A DNA stretch of 43,333 nucleotides from DATIYF01 sp035517775 (GCA_035517775.1 DATIYF010000088.1:1-43333); one strand, 5' to 3'; positions 1-7,954 are shown, counted from the first letter of the stretch. Notes: a model not told the origin generated them from the letters alone. Translations and numbers: made by a program.

Positions 1-1841
1 TCATCGGGAAGATTGTTCGGGTGACAAAAGGCGGGCACGTCAAGGTCGAGTTGAAGCCGGAAGTCAGAAAGGCTGGCGGAATCTACTACACGCCTGCCTA
101 TGTAGTCGACTACATCGTCGAGCAGACCGTCAGCGAAGTGCTCAAAGGAAAAAGCCCGAAAGAGGTATCGACGATCCGGTTTCTTGACCCAGCCTGCGGT
201 TCGGGCAGTTTCCTGATACGGGTCTTCGAGAGAGTGTGCGACCATCATCTTCGATGGTTTCAGCAGCACACCAATCAGCAGAAGAGGGAGCTTTGCTATC
301 GCGACGAACAAGGAAGCCCACATCTGACGACGCACATGAAGCGACAGATCATGCTGAGCAACATCTTCGGCATCGACTCGGACTACCAAGCTATCGAAGT
401 CACGATGCTGTCGCTGTACCTGAAGATTCTGGAAGGCGAGACACGCACGACGCTGGGACAGCAGCAGGGGCTGTTTCCGAAGGAGACGTTCCTTCCAGAC
501 CTGTCAGCAAACATCAAGTGTGGAAACTCGCTCATCGGCCCTTATACAAGCAGTGCTCAGCAGATGTCATTGCTCGGAGAGGATGACCTGCAACTCGACA
601 CCTTTGACTGGGACAGCGAATTACCACAGGCCATGAAGGCTGGTGGCTTCGACGTGGTGCTCGGCAACCCACCTTATGGAGCAACGCTTACGGAAGCTCA
701 AGCGGCGTATCTGACCCGAGAGTTCACGGCGACAACGAAAGACTTGGACACCTACGGCTTGTTCATGGAACAGGCGGTGCGCAAGTCGAAGCCTTCAGGC
801 ATGGTGTCGATGATTGTGCCGACAGGCTGGTACAGTGGGCCGAAGTTCAGCAAACTGCGACGATTCATCGCGACGAATACTGACCCACGAGCGTTCGTCA
901 ACCTGCCCTACGACATTTTTCGCGACGCTTGGGTCGATACGACGATATTTGTCACGGTGAAACGGAAGACGGCAACGGAATGGCCGCGCACCGAGAAGTG
1001 CGAAGCTTCACTGCGTACCTTCGCGAAGCGTCACAAGATATATGCCCTCTCCGAGTTCTACGAGAACCTAGCGACCGCCGACGTTGCCCGATGGTTCATC
1101 GCGGGCGGTGATGAGTTCCTGACGTATGCAGACAGCCAGACGACGGAACTGATGCGCAAGCTACAGACAAACGGCGCGAAACCGCTGGGAGAATGCGCCG
1201 ATGTGCAGCGCGGCGTGACTCCGTTCAACCTCAGTGCGAAAAAGAGATGGGCAACCAGCCGACCCGCCTTCGATGGGACTGTGCGACGCTACACGATTGA
1301 GAAAGGGCCGCGTCAATACATCAGGTTCGACCACACGCTCGCAGAACCAAAGCCCGAGCGGTACTTCGAGGGTGAGCGGCTGCTGCTTCGCGAGCTCATA
1401 AGCCGACAGTTCCGACTGCAAGCCGTGAAGGTCAAGGAAGACTTTATAACGAACAAGTCAATGCAGAGCATCCTTCCCATTGACGATGGGCCAGAGTTGA
1501 ACTACCTGCTTGGCTGCCTGAACAGTCGGCTGATGTCGTGGTATTTCCTGCGTCGGTCAAACATTGCGCAGAGAGACGACTTTCCCAAGATAGTGCTGAA
1601 GGAAACGCGCTCCCTTCCGATTCCTATTGTGAACCAGAAGAACGACCGGTCCGCAAAGGAACTGTCGGCCACTGTTGAGCGGCTGCTTGCCTTGCTGGCC
1701 AGACTGCCGAAAGCCGAGAGTAACCGCGAGTTGGAAATACTCAAGCGGCAGATTGCAGCCACAGACTATCGCATAGACCAACTCGTCTATGGGCTGTACG
1801 GCCTGACGGAGAACGAGGTCGCTCTCATTGAAAATCAATGA
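1..1841 (+). CDS. Type IIG (Eco57I-like) restriction-modification enzyme, 5' partial
   Basis: Adenine-specific DNA methyltransferase half of a fused restriction-modification protein. Counting from a GTG at 21, SAM-binding motif I DPACGSGSF is at residues 56-64 and catalytic motif NPPY at 216-219. The roughly 370 residues after it look like a TaqI/Eco57I-type target-recognition region. The KPEVRKAGG-YYTP block at residues 12-24 normally joins an N-terminal nuclease and helical domain to the methylase in this family. The frame is open upstream of 21 to the window edge, so the GTG is probably internal and the nuclease part lies outside. Base composition looks less GC-rich than the genes from 2374 onward (one line each: about 55% against 65%). 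With the tRNA beside it, this suggests acquired DNA. Family assignment is strong; the true start and the recognition sequence are unknown. Confidence 0.88.
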   Translation, partial: IGKIVRVTKGGHVKVELKPEVRKAGGIYYTPAYVVDYIVEQTVSEVLKGKSPKEVSTIRFLDPACGSGSFLIRVFERVCDHHLRWFQQHTNQQKRELCYRDEQGSPHLTTHMKRQIMLSNIFGIDSDYQAIEVTMLSLYLKILEGETRTTLGQQQGLFPKETFLPDLSANIKCGNSLIGPYTSSAQQMSLLGEDDLQLDTFDWDSELPQAMKAGGFDVVLGNPPYGATLTEAQAAYLTREFTATTKDLDTYGLFMEQAVRKSKPSGMVSMIVPTGWYSGPKFSKLRRFIATNTDPRAFVNLPYDIFRDAWVDTTIFVTVKRKTATEWPRTEKCEASLRTFAKRHKIYALSEFYENLATADVARWFIAGGDEFLTYADSQTTELMRKLQTNGAKPLGECADVQRGVTPFNLSAKKRWATSRPAFDGTVRRYTIEKGPRQYIRFDHTLAEPKPERYFEGERLLLRELISRQFRLQAVKVKEDFITNKSMQSILPIDDGPELNYLLGCLNSRLMSWYFLRRSNIAQRDDFPKIVLKETRSLPIPIVNQKNDRSAKELSATVERLLALLARLPKAESNRELEILKRQIAATDYRIDQLVYGLYGLTENEVALIENQ

Positions 1842-1951
1842 GCCGCTCGGTATCAGCTCGACGGGGATTCCGCAGCACCGCCCTCCGGCTTGGCCCGGAT
1901 CCTGATACGACCAGTCCCACCCTGGCCTTCTTAGCCTGCACGCAAAACCAG

Positions 1952-1975
1952 AAAGGGCGGCTTTCGCCGCCCTTT
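1952..1975. terminator. Perfect 10-bp hairpin, probable bidirectional terminator
   Basis: Arms 1952-1961 (AAAGGGCGGC) and 1966-1975 are exact reverse complements around the tetraloop TTTC. The hairpin follows the R-M stop by about 110 bases and lies about 106 bases downstream of the minus-strand tRNA. A T-rich stretch follows on the minus strand. It could end transcription from either side. Confidence 0.65.
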
Positions 1976-1995
1976 GAACTCAGCCTAAGCAACGC

Positions 1996-2009
1996 CTAGG
2001 TTCGCACCT
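1996..2009 (+). repeat. Inverted 14-base copy of the tRNA anticodon arm
   Basis: The 14 bases CTAGGTTCGCACCT match the anticodon arm of the minus-strand tRNA exactly. The tRNA copy occupies 2114-2127 on the other strand, so the two form an inverted pair 104 bases apart. The match stops abruptly on both sides, and no D-arm or T-arm sequence accompanies this copy. It may be a leftover of site-specific recombination at the tRNA, or chance. Confidence 0.5.
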
Positions 2010-2080
2010 GCACTTTAAGTCTTGCGCCACCGCTCCACGATGTCAAGGGCCATAATGGCAGCGAGAAGAAACTTTAGGGA

Positions 2081-2154
2081 AGGCCCCGGTGAGACTCGAA
2101 CTCACGTCCTCTAAGGTGCGAACCTAGCGCTCTACCCAGCTGAGCCACAGGGCC
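2081..2154 (-). tRNA. tRNA with anticodon CGC (reads GCG, alanine), atypical acceptor stem
   Basis: Read on the minus strand it folds into a full cloverleaf: 7-bp acceptor stem with one U-G pair, D-arm GCTC/GAGC, anticodon stem CTAGG/CTTAG with one G-U pair, loop TTCGCAC, variable loop AGGAC and T-arm GTGAG TTCGAGT CTCAC. The anticodon is CGC, so it should decode the alanine codon GCG. However, pair 3:70 is C-G instead of the G-U that alanyl-tRNA synthetase recognises, and the base at position 73 is U instead of A. CCA is not encoded. Cloverleaf confidence is high. Amino-acid identity is uncertain, and a degenerate or recombinant copy is possible. Confidence 0.8.
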
Positions 2155-2373
2155 ATTTGTCGCGCCCAACCATCAGAACCTGTTTCGCACCCATCCGTTC
2201 GACTCACGACACTTCCCAGGCGCATGATCTACACACGCGGTGCTCGTGTCTGTGACAGATGAACAATCAGAATTGAGACATTACCGATTTGGAAAACCAA
2301 AAGGGGCAGCTTTCGCCGCCCCTTCGGAGCCAAATGCCTTGCCTGAATGCTGACCGCTGAATGCTGACCGCCC
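2155..2373. other. Intergenic region between the tRNA and ahcY
   Basis: No open frame with coding character was seen. The region holds the ahcY terminator hairpin near 2301-2324 and presumably the tRNA promoter, since the tRNA is transcribed leftward from about 2160. A repeated short phrase (GAATGCTGACCG, twice near 2345-2370) sits just beyond the ahcY stop. Confidence 0.45.
2301..2324 (-). terminator. Rho-independent terminator of ahcY
   Basis: Arms AAGGGGCAGC (2301-2310) and 2315-2324 pair at nine of ten positions around the loop TTTC. On the minus strand the stem is followed by TTTTGGTTTT, a good U-rich tail, and it lies 50 bases past the ahcY stop codon. It closely resembles the hairpin at 1952-1975 in stem and loop. 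Confidence 0.75.
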
Positions 2374-3651
2374 CTACGTTCCCTCGCTCCAGCCCGCCAG
2401 ATACTCTTCCTGCTCGGGAGTCAGCCGGTCAATCTTCACGCCCATGGATTCCAGTTTCAGCTTGGCCACGCGCTTATCCAGGTCCTCGGGGACTTTGAAA
2501 ACGATTCTCTGCAGGTTCTTGTAGTTCTTCACCATGTATTCGACCGAGAGGGCCTGGTCGGCGAAGCTCATGTCCATCACCGAGGGCGGATGCCCCTCAG
2601 CCGCAGCCAGATTGATCAGGCGGCCCTCGCCCAGCAGATTGATCTTGCGGCCATCGCGCAGGGAATATTCCTCGACGAAATTGCGCGTGGTGCGCTTCGA
2701 AGAGGACATCTTTTCGAGCGCCGGAATATCAATCTCCACATTGAAGTGGCCGGAGTTGGAGACGATAGCGCCATCCTTCATGGCCTCGAAGTGCTCTTTG
2801 GCCAAGACGCTCTTGTTGCCGGTCACGGTGCAGAAAACGTCGCCGATCTTGGCGGCCTCATGCATGGACATGACGCGGAAGCCATCCATCACAGCTTCCA
2901 GCGCTTTGGTGGGATCGATCTCGGTAATGATCACCTCGGCGCCGGCGCCGCGCGCGCGGCTGGCCAGCCCACGGCCGCACCAGCCATAGCCCGCGACTAC
3001 GAACTTCGAACCGGCAAGCAGGAAATTCGTCGCCCGGATAATGCCATCAATGGTGGATTGGCCGGTGCCGTAACGATTGTCGAACAGGTGCTTGGTGTCA
3101 GCGTCGTTGACGGCGATGATGGGGTAGCGCAGCACGCCGTCCTTGGCCATGGCCCGCAGGCGGATGACGCCGGTGGTAGTCTCTTCGGTGCCGCCGATCA
3201 CCCCGGCAAGCACGTCCTGGCGCTTGCTGTGCAGAATGCTCACCAGGTCGGCGCCGTCATCCATGGTGATGTGGGGCTTGTGATCAATGGCAGCCATTAT
3301 GTGGCTGTAGTAGGTATCGTTGTCTTCGCCCTTGATGGCATAGACCGGAATGCTGTGGTCGCGCACCAGGCTGGCGGCCACGTCGTCCTGGGTGGAAAGC
3401 GGATTGGAAGCGCACAGCACCACATCGGCGCCGCCATCGCGCAGGCAGATCGCCAGGTTGGCAGTCTCCGCCGTGACGTGCAGGCAAGCCGAGACCTTCG
3501 TACCCCGCAGCGGCTGGTTCTTGATGAATTCTTTGCGGATAATCTGCAGCACCTTCATGGACTGGTTCGCCCACTCGATGCGCTTCTTGCCCAGGTCGGC
3601 CAGTTCAACGCTCTTGATGTCGCAATTCACTTGCATGGGTGTGGATGACAT
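2374..3651 (-). CDS. ahcY: Adenosylhomocysteinase (S-adenosylhomocysteine hydrolase)
   Basis: Cytosolic NAD-dependent enzyme that reversibly splits S-adenosylhomocysteine into adenosine and homocysteine, removing the product inhibitor of methyltransferases. The 425 residues match the shorter bacterial/archaeal form. Diagnostic blocks are ETANLA near 62-67, GGTEETTTG near 153-161, and the NAD-binding glycine motif GYGWCGRG at 221-228. The start is fixed by a strong GGAGG five bases upstream of the ATG. The next gene upstream on the same strand is metK, so supply and recycling of SAM are encoded side by side. A 155-base spacer with a REP-like palindrome separates them; I saw no SAH riboswitch in it. 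Assignment is secure. Confidence 0.97.
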   Translation of the reverse strand: MSSTPMQVNCDIKSVELADLGKKRIEWANQSMKVLQIIRKEFIKNQPLRGTKVSACLHVTAETANLAICLRDGGADVVLCASNPLSTQDDVAASLVRDHSIPVYAIKGEDNDTYYSHIMAAIDHKPHITMDDGADLVSILHSKRQDVLAGVIGGTEETTTGVIRLRAMAKDGVLRYPIIAVNDADTKHLFDNRYGTGQSTIDGIIRATNFLLAGSKFVVAGYGWCGRGLASRARGAGAEVIITEIDPTKALEAVMDGFRVMSMHEAAKIGDVFCTVTGNKSVLAKEHFEAMKDGAIVSNSGHFNVEIDIPALEKMSSSKRTTRNFVEEYSLRDGRKINLLGEGRLINLAAAEGHPPSVMDMSFADQALSVEYMVKNYKNLQRIVFKVPEDLDKRVAKLKLESMGVKIDRLTPEQEEYLAGWSEGT

Positions 3652-3700
3652 TCCGCCTCCTCAGGCGTAGTTCAACGAAGTGTGGTCGCTAATAATTTTG

Positions 3701-3734
3701 TCATTCCGAACCCGGCTTCAGCCGGTGAGGAATC
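3701..3734. repeat. REP-like nested palindrome between ahcY and metK
   Basis: CCGGCT (3712-3717) pairs perfectly with AGCCGG (3720-3725) around a two-base loop. An outer pair, ATTCC (3703-3707) with GGAAT (3729-3733), encloses it. The phrase 'CATTCCGA ... GAGGAATCTGC' resembles a dispersed intergenic element I remember from acidobacterial genomes. No second copy was found in this window, so repeat status is inferred. Confidence 0.5.
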
Positions 3735-3806
3735 TGCCTCAGCATTTTTCCTGAACCGCAGATCCTCGCGCTGCGCCCGGAACCACAAGCCTACGGAGCA
3801 GTGAAG

Positions 3807-4985
3807 CTACTTGCGCGCCGCCACCGGCTCACGCACCCCGGCGTCACTGGCCAGCTTGGCAGCCTTGTCGGTCGCCTCCCAGGTGAAATCCGGATCATTG
3901 CGGCCAAAGTGCCCGTAGGCCGCGGTCTTGCAATAGATGGGCCGGCGCAGATGCAGCGACTCGATAATGCTGCGGGGCGTCAGCTTGAAGTGGGCGCGAA
4001 TCAGGTCCTGAATCACCGAGTTCTCCACCTTGCCGGTGCCGAAGGTCTGCACCAGCACGCTGACGGGTTCGGCCACGCCAATGGCGTAGGCCAGCTGCAC
4101 TTCACAGCGTTCGGCCAGGCCGGCGGCGACTACGTTCTTGGCAATGTGGCGGGCCATGTAGGCAGCCGAGCGGTCCACTTTGGTCGGGTCTTTGCCGCTG
4201 AACGCCCCGCCGCCATGCCGTCCCATGCCGCCGTAGGTATCTACGATGATCTTGCGCCCGGTCAGGCCGGTATCGCCCATGGGTCCGCCGATCACGAAGC
4301 GCCCGGTCGGATTGATGTGATATTTCGTGTCTTCATCGAGCAGATGAGCCGGAATGGTCGCCTGAATCACGTGCTTCAGGATGCCGGCGCGCAGCTCTTC
4401 GTTGGTCACGGTCTCGGCGTGCTGGGTGGAGATCACCACCGCATCCACCCGCACGGGATTATGGTTTTCGTCGTATTCCACGGTGACCTGCGATTTGCCA
4501 TCCGGCCGCAAATAAGAAAGCGTGCCGTGCTTGCGGGCTTCCGCAAGGCGCATGGTCAGTTTGTGGGCGAGAGAAATCGGCGTGGGCATCAATTCCGGGG
4601 TTTCATTGCAGGCATAGCCGAACATCATCCCCTGGTCGCCGGCGCCGCCGGTATCCACGCCCATGGCAATGTCGCCCGACTGCTTGTTGATGCTTGAGAT
4701 CACCGCGCAAGTGTTGGAATCGAAGCCGTACAGAGCGTTGTCGTAGCCGATGCGGGTGATCGTGCCCCGCACCAGGGCCTGGAAATCTACGTAAGCCTTG
4801 GTGGTAATTTCGCCGGCGATGACGACCAGGCCGGTGGCCGTAAGCGTCTCGCAGGCCACCCGGCTGACCGGGTCTTCTGCCAGGCAGGCGTCGAGAACGG
4901 CGTCGGAAATCTGGTCGGCAATCTTATCGGGATGGCCTTCGGTCACAGACTCAGAGGTGAACAAAAAACGGTTGTTAGCGGCCAC
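3807..4985 (-). CDS. metK: S-adenosylmethionine synthetase
   Basis: Makes SAM from methionine and ATP in the cytosol. Family blocks are clear: FTSESVTEGHPDK at the N-terminus, GAGDQGMMFGYA (ATP/metal binding) around residues 112-123, and the glycine-rich GGGAFSGKD loop in the C-terminal third. Length (about 392 residues) is normal. I start it at the GTG at 4985, because AGGAGG-like sequence lies eight bases upstream and the protein then begins just before NRFLFTSES. An in-frame ATG at 5000 adds only five residues and has no good ribosome site. It lies upstream of ahcY on the same strand. No SAM riboswitch was recognised in the 5001-5267 spacer. Confidence 0.97.
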   Translation of the reverse strand: MAANNRFLFTSESVTEGHPDKIADQISDAVLDACLAEDPVSRVACETLTATGLVVIAGEITTKAYVDFQALVRGTITRIGYDNALYGFDSNTCAVISSINKQSGDIAMGVDTGGAGDQGMMFGYACNETPELMPTPISLAHKLTMRLAEARKHGTLSYLRPDGKSQVTVEYDENHNPVRVDAVVISTQHAETVTNEELRAGILKHVIQATIPAHLLDEDTKYHINPTGRFVIGGPMGDTGLTGRKIIVDTYGGMGRHGGGAFSGKDPTKVDRSAAYMARHIAKNVVAAGLAERCEVQLAYAIGVAEPVSVLVQTFGTGKVENSVIQDLIRAHFKLTPRSIIESLHLRRPIYCKTAAYGHFGRNDPDFTWEATDKAAKLASDAGVREPVAARK

Positions 4986-5267
4986 GCGGCTTTCCTCCAT
5001 CAGCGGGATGTTGCAGGTCGGGTGGGAACAAAAAATACGGCCATGAAATGAACAATTTAGGCCTGTATGAAGGTACCAGACTGGGCTTTTGGAGGCAATG
5101 CTTTTGGGGGTAAGCGAAGCTCAAAACCAGCGAGTGGCAGTCCCGCGAAGGCAGATGGGACGGCGGCAGGGTCGAATGGGGAAGTCTTGCCATAGCGTGC
5201 CGTGGGTGCAGCGTGCGGCCTTCTTCCCGACCGCCGCTCGCGGCAAAACGGCAGACTGCGAGGTACT

Positions 5268-6146
5268 TCATCGGGCTGCCGGCTCGGTTTGCGCCGCCGG
5301 CTGGATCTTGGCCGCGAATGGCTGCAGTCCGCTGGCCCTAAAGATGAGCGTCCTTACCCTCTCGCTCTCAGCCGGGGCAGTCAATTGCTTGCCGTTGAAC
5401 CACAGCTCCAGGCCCCCGGCATTTCCCGCTTTGATTACGACCTCGCTGCGCGCCGAAACTGACTTCTCGTGCCCGGCTTCGAGGGTATCGTGCATGAAGT
5501 CGCGGCCATCGGCGCTGATATCGAGCCAGCAATCGTCCTTGGCTTTGATAAGCACCACAAATGTCCCCGGAACGTGCGCGGGTTGCATAGTCTCAGAGCC
5601 AATATCTCCCACCGAAGCGGAGAGCGCCTGGCCGGGTGCCGGCTGGACCGGCGCTGCTGGGGCCATCACGCCCGGGGCCTGGGCGAGGGTCGGCGCGCGG
5701 GTCGTCGTTCCTGTATGTCTATCGGAGCCCCAGATGGCAAAGCCAAACGCAACCACCAGCAGCCCTATCGCCACTTTGCCCCAGGGAATGCGCTCGGCCC
5801 CGGTGAGGCGCGGCTTCTGAGTCCTGGCCTTTTGTTTGGCGATGGTAGCGAGAACGGCCTGCGGCTGCTCGGGGACCGGCGCCGGCCCGGTAGCTGCCAG
5901 GTAATCGGCGACCGCCTGGTCTTCACTCAGTTCAAGGCAGCGGGCATAGGCGCGCACGAACCCCTTATTGAACACCCCTCCCGGAAGCCGCTCGAAGTGC
6001 TCTTCTTCCAACGCCTGCAACATGCGCACACTGATTTTGGTGGAGCGCGAAACGTCTTCCAGCGAGAGGTTTCGCTTCTCGCGTTCCTGCTTCAGGCGTG
6101 CGCCAAAGGATGGCAGTGTATATCCCTCAGTCGGCCGGGCGGGCAC
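5268..6146 (-). CDS. RodZ-like membrane-anchored HTH protein
   Basis: Cytoskeleton-linked protein of the RodZ type: an N-terminal helix-turn-helix of the RodZ class (about residues 12-75, with FGARLKQERE and LPGGVFNKGFVRAYA), a basic/proline linker, one membrane span (about 123-139) and a periplasmic DUF4115-like beta domain (about 195-275, including DCWLDISADG). RodZ ties MreB filaments to the cell-wall elongation machinery, though acidobacterial members are poorly studied. Start is a GTG; a few residues of uncertainty remain. It is followed by metK 267 bases downstream, with no obvious functional link. Domain layout is clear; a direct MreB role is inference. Confidence 0.85.
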   Translation of the reverse strand: MPARPTEGYTLPSFGARLKQEREKRNLSLEDVSRSTKISVRMLQALEEEHFERLPGGVFNKGFVRAYARCLELSEDQAVADYLAATGPAPVPEQPQAVLATIAKQKARTQKPRLTGAERIPWGKVAIGLLVVAFGFAIWGSDRHTGTTTRAPTLAQAPGVMAPAAPVQPAPGQALSASVGDIGSETMQPAHVPGTFVVLIKAKDDCWLDISADGRDFMHDTLEAGHEKSVSARSEVVIKAGNAGGLELWFNGKQLTAPAESERVRTLIFRASGLQPFAAKIQPAAQTEPAAR

Positions 6147-6459
6147 AACTCGGCACCGTACCTATGTTAAGCCGGTTGGGGCGCGGGGAAACACCCTTGT
6201 TGCAGTCGGGCGGTCAGCACCGGGGATGCTCCTTGGTCACCTGGCCTGAGGAATCGCCGCGGCAAGCCCTGAGCATCGGCGAACATCAACACCCGGGCAC
6301 ACCCTTAGTTTTGGGGGAGTTAGAGGCTTTGGCGCGGCGGCCGCCGCCGCTCTTGGCGTCCGGGGTACGCGTTACGATGGTTCGTTGCCGCTACTTCCGG
6401 GCGGCACATATAATTTCAGCATTTCCCTGCTCTCATTTGGGCTGCTTTAGAGGCTGTGC
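6147..6459. other. Divergent intergenic region between the RodZ-like gene and the diguanylate cyclase
   Basis: About 313 bases separate two genes pointing away from each other, so both promoters should lie here. A sigma-70-like promoter for the rightward gene is annotated separately. A run rich in GCC/GGC near 6335-6355 is low-complexity. No coding frame is convincing. Confidence 0.45.
6385..6414 (+). promoter_or_regulatory. Sigma-70-like promoter for the GAF-GGDEF gene
   Basis: TTGCCG (6385-6390) and a perfect TATAAT (6409-6414) are separated by 18 bases. A start site near 6421 would leave a leader of about 40 bases before the ATG at 6460. The AT-rich -10 stands out against GC-rich surroundings. 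Confidence 0.5.
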
Positions 6460-7512
6460 ATGACCAAGGTCACCGGCGCCGAGCGTAGTCGGCACCTCGA
6501 AGAGTTGAATATCTTCCACGGCGTGGCCAAGGCGCTCACCTCTTCGCTGGACCTCGACTCCATTCTGCAGACCATCATGGACAAAATGGCGGAATACTTC
6601 CGCCCTGACACCTGGTCTCTGCTGATGGTGGATGAGCAGAAAGAGGAACTCTACTTTGCCATTGCCATTGGAACGGCGGCTGAAGCTCTAAAGAACGTAC
6701 GCCTGAAGGTAGGCGAGGGCATTGCCGGCTGGGTGGCCAAGCACGGCGAGCGGCTGATTGTGCCCGACGTGATGGCCGATCCCCGTTTTGCCAAGCGCAT
6801 AGACGAAATGACGGAATGGCAAACACGCTCCATCATCTGCATTCCGCTGCGCTCGAAGCACCGCATTCTCGGCGTGATTCAGCTGGTGAACGTGGATATG
6901 CACGGCTTCGGCGACCAGGAGATGTTTTTTCTGCAGGCGCTGTGCGATTACGCCGCCATCGCGATTGAAAACGCCAAGTCGGTGGAGAAGATCCAGGAGC
7001 TCACCATCACCGATGACGTCACCGGCCTGTACAACGCCCGGCACCTCTACAAAGTACTCGAGGCGGAGGTTTACCGCTCCTCCCGCTTCAATTATGAGTT
7101 CACGGTGCTGTTCATTGATCTAGACCACTTCAAGCAGGTGAACGACACCCACGGCCACCTGGTCGGGAGCAAGCTGCTGGCCGAAATTGGCTATCTCATC
7201 AAGGCCCAGCTGCGCTTGATTGATTATGCCTTCCGCTACGGCGGCGATGAGTTTGTGATTCTTCTGCCCCAGACCAGCAAGGACCAGGCCCTGGTGGTGG
7301 CGCGCCGCCTGCGCGATCTGCTCCGCACCGGACTTTTTGCCAAAGAGGAAGGGCTGAACCTCAACGTGCGCGCCTCAATCGGCGTCGCCACTTATCCGCA
7401 TGACGCCAAGACGCCGCACGACGTTATCCGCCAGGCCGACGAAATGATGTCCCTGGTGAAGAACACCACCCGCGACAACATCGGAATCGCCCAGCGCGGA
7501 GTGATGAAGTAA
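6460..7512 (+). CDS. GAF-GGDEF diguanylate cyclase
   Basis: Soluble enzyme expected to make cyclic di-GMP from two GTP. Residues about 30-170 form a GAF sensor domain; a GGDEF domain follows from about 185 to the end. The active-site motif GGDEF is intact at 261-265, and the product-inhibition I-site RLID lies at 252-255, exactly five residues before it, so feedback inhibition by c-di-GMP is likely. No membrane span or signal peptide is present. The GAF ligand is unknown. A second c-di-GMP protein is encoded at 18721-21480, also with a GAF domain, so this locus is rich in this signalling chemistry. Confidence 0.93.
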   Translation: MTKVTGAERSRHLEELNIFHGVAKALTSSLDLDSILQTIMDKMAEYFRPDTWSLLMVDEQKEELYFAIAIGTAAEALKNVRLKVGEGIAGWVAKHGERLIVPDVMADPRFAKRIDEMTEWQTRSIICIPLRSKHRILGVIQLVNVDMHGFGDQEMFFLQALCDYAAIAIENAKSVEKIQELTITDDVTGLYNARHLYKVLEAEVYRSSRFNYEFTVLFIDLDHFKQVNDTHGHLVGSKLLAEIGYLIKAQLRLIDYAFRYGGDEFVILLPQTSKDQALVVARRLRDLLRTGLFAKEEGLNLNVRASIGVATYPHDAKTPHDVIRQADEMMSLVKNTTRDNIGIAQRGVMK

Positions 7513-7515
7513 GCG

Positions 7516-7550
7516 CCTTCCTTCGTGTTTCTTCGTGCCCTTCGTGGTGA
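7516..7550 (-). repeat. CACGAAG repeat array A
   Basis: On the plus strand it reads as three CTTCGTG heptamers at about 10-base spacing. It begins just after the stop of the diguanylate cyclase gene. Confidence 0.8.
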
Positions 7551-7571
7551 GTGCTGCTTCGTAGTGGTGAA

Positions 7572-7606
7572 TTCCTTCGTGTGCCTTCGTGCCCTTTGTG
7601 GTTAAT
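7572..7606 (-). repeat. CACGAAG repeat array B
   Basis: Same orientation as array A. Over about 35 bases it differs from array E (8035-8070) at a single position (CCCTTTGTGG against CCCTTCGTGG), so the two copies are recent or under exchange. It is the left flank of the GxxExxY remnant. Confidence 0.85.
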
Positions 7607-7625
7607 AGGTTTTGAAGCATTGCTT

Positions 7626-7650
7626 ACCAAGAACACGAAGGCCCGCGAGG
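7626..7650 (+). repeat. CACGAAG repeat array C, degenerate
   Basis: Reads ACCAAGAACACGAAGGCCCG, opposite in orientation to A and B. Only one heptamer is intact. Confidence 0.55.
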
Positions 7651-7734
7651 AAAGCACAGACATCACACAACCCGTGTGACGGATAACCTTGCGGCGGCTA
7701 ACTTGGGAGCAAAAAATCGCCAGTGGGCATGCCC

Positions 7735-7940
7735 ATGGCGACTGCTACGCTTCCCCGGTTTACCGCTCAACACGTAAGCCACGCGGTAATCACCGCGGCC
7801 ATGAAGGTTCATTCCGAGTTGGGCGCCGGATTGCTCGAGAGCGCCTACACTGAGCGGCAAATCCATTGGGCTGCTTCTTAACTTTAATGTTGTTCATTTG
7901 AAAGAAGGCATCCGCCGCTTTGTGAACGGCACCGGTTGGA
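7735..7940 (+). pseudogene. GxxExxY-family gene with an internal deletion
   Basis: An ATG at 7735 opens a 48-residue frame ending at the TAA at 7879-7881. Its residues 16-38 (HAVITAAMKVHSELGAG then LLESAY) match the conserved N-terminal core of GxxExxY proteins, a PD-(D/E)XK-like family usually of about 125-140 residues. Immediately after, in the next frame from about 7868, the sequence reads GLLLNFNVVHLKEGIRR, which is the family's C-terminal core (LLINFN...LKDGI type). The middle of about 60-70 residues, holding the presumed active-site region, is missing, and the two halves are joined out of frame. Both halves are recognisable, so decay is probably recent. It sits between CACGAAG arrays. 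Confidence 0.75.
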
Positions 7941-7954
7941 GGCAGCAAAGCAAT

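Larger units (their letters stand above)
1842..2080. other. Intergenic region between the R-M gene and the tRNA
   Basis: No convincing coding frame was seen. The stretch holds a bidirectional terminator hairpin (1952-1975) and a 14-base inverted copy of the tRNA anticodon arm (1996-2009). With the tRNA and the 2155-2373 spacer it makes a 532-base protein-free gap between an apparently foreign gene and a housekeeping gene, which is where an integration junction would be expected. No integrase gene or direct-repeat attachment site is visible in the window. Confidence 0.5.

Noticed and set aside
1..1841. The restriction-modification gene as part of a BREX or DISARM defence island.
   Set aside because: No other defence gene is visible, and the next genes are tRNA and ahcY; the upstream side is outside the window.
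2590..3648. Long open frame of 352 residues on the strand opposite ahcY.
   Set aside because: It is an antisense shadow of a certain gene, rich in His/Gly/Ala, with no family motif.
5001..5267. A possible SAM riboswitch ahead of metK.
   Set aside because: I read the minus strand and found no recognisable SAM-I, SAM-II or SAM-IV core; a covariance search would be needed.
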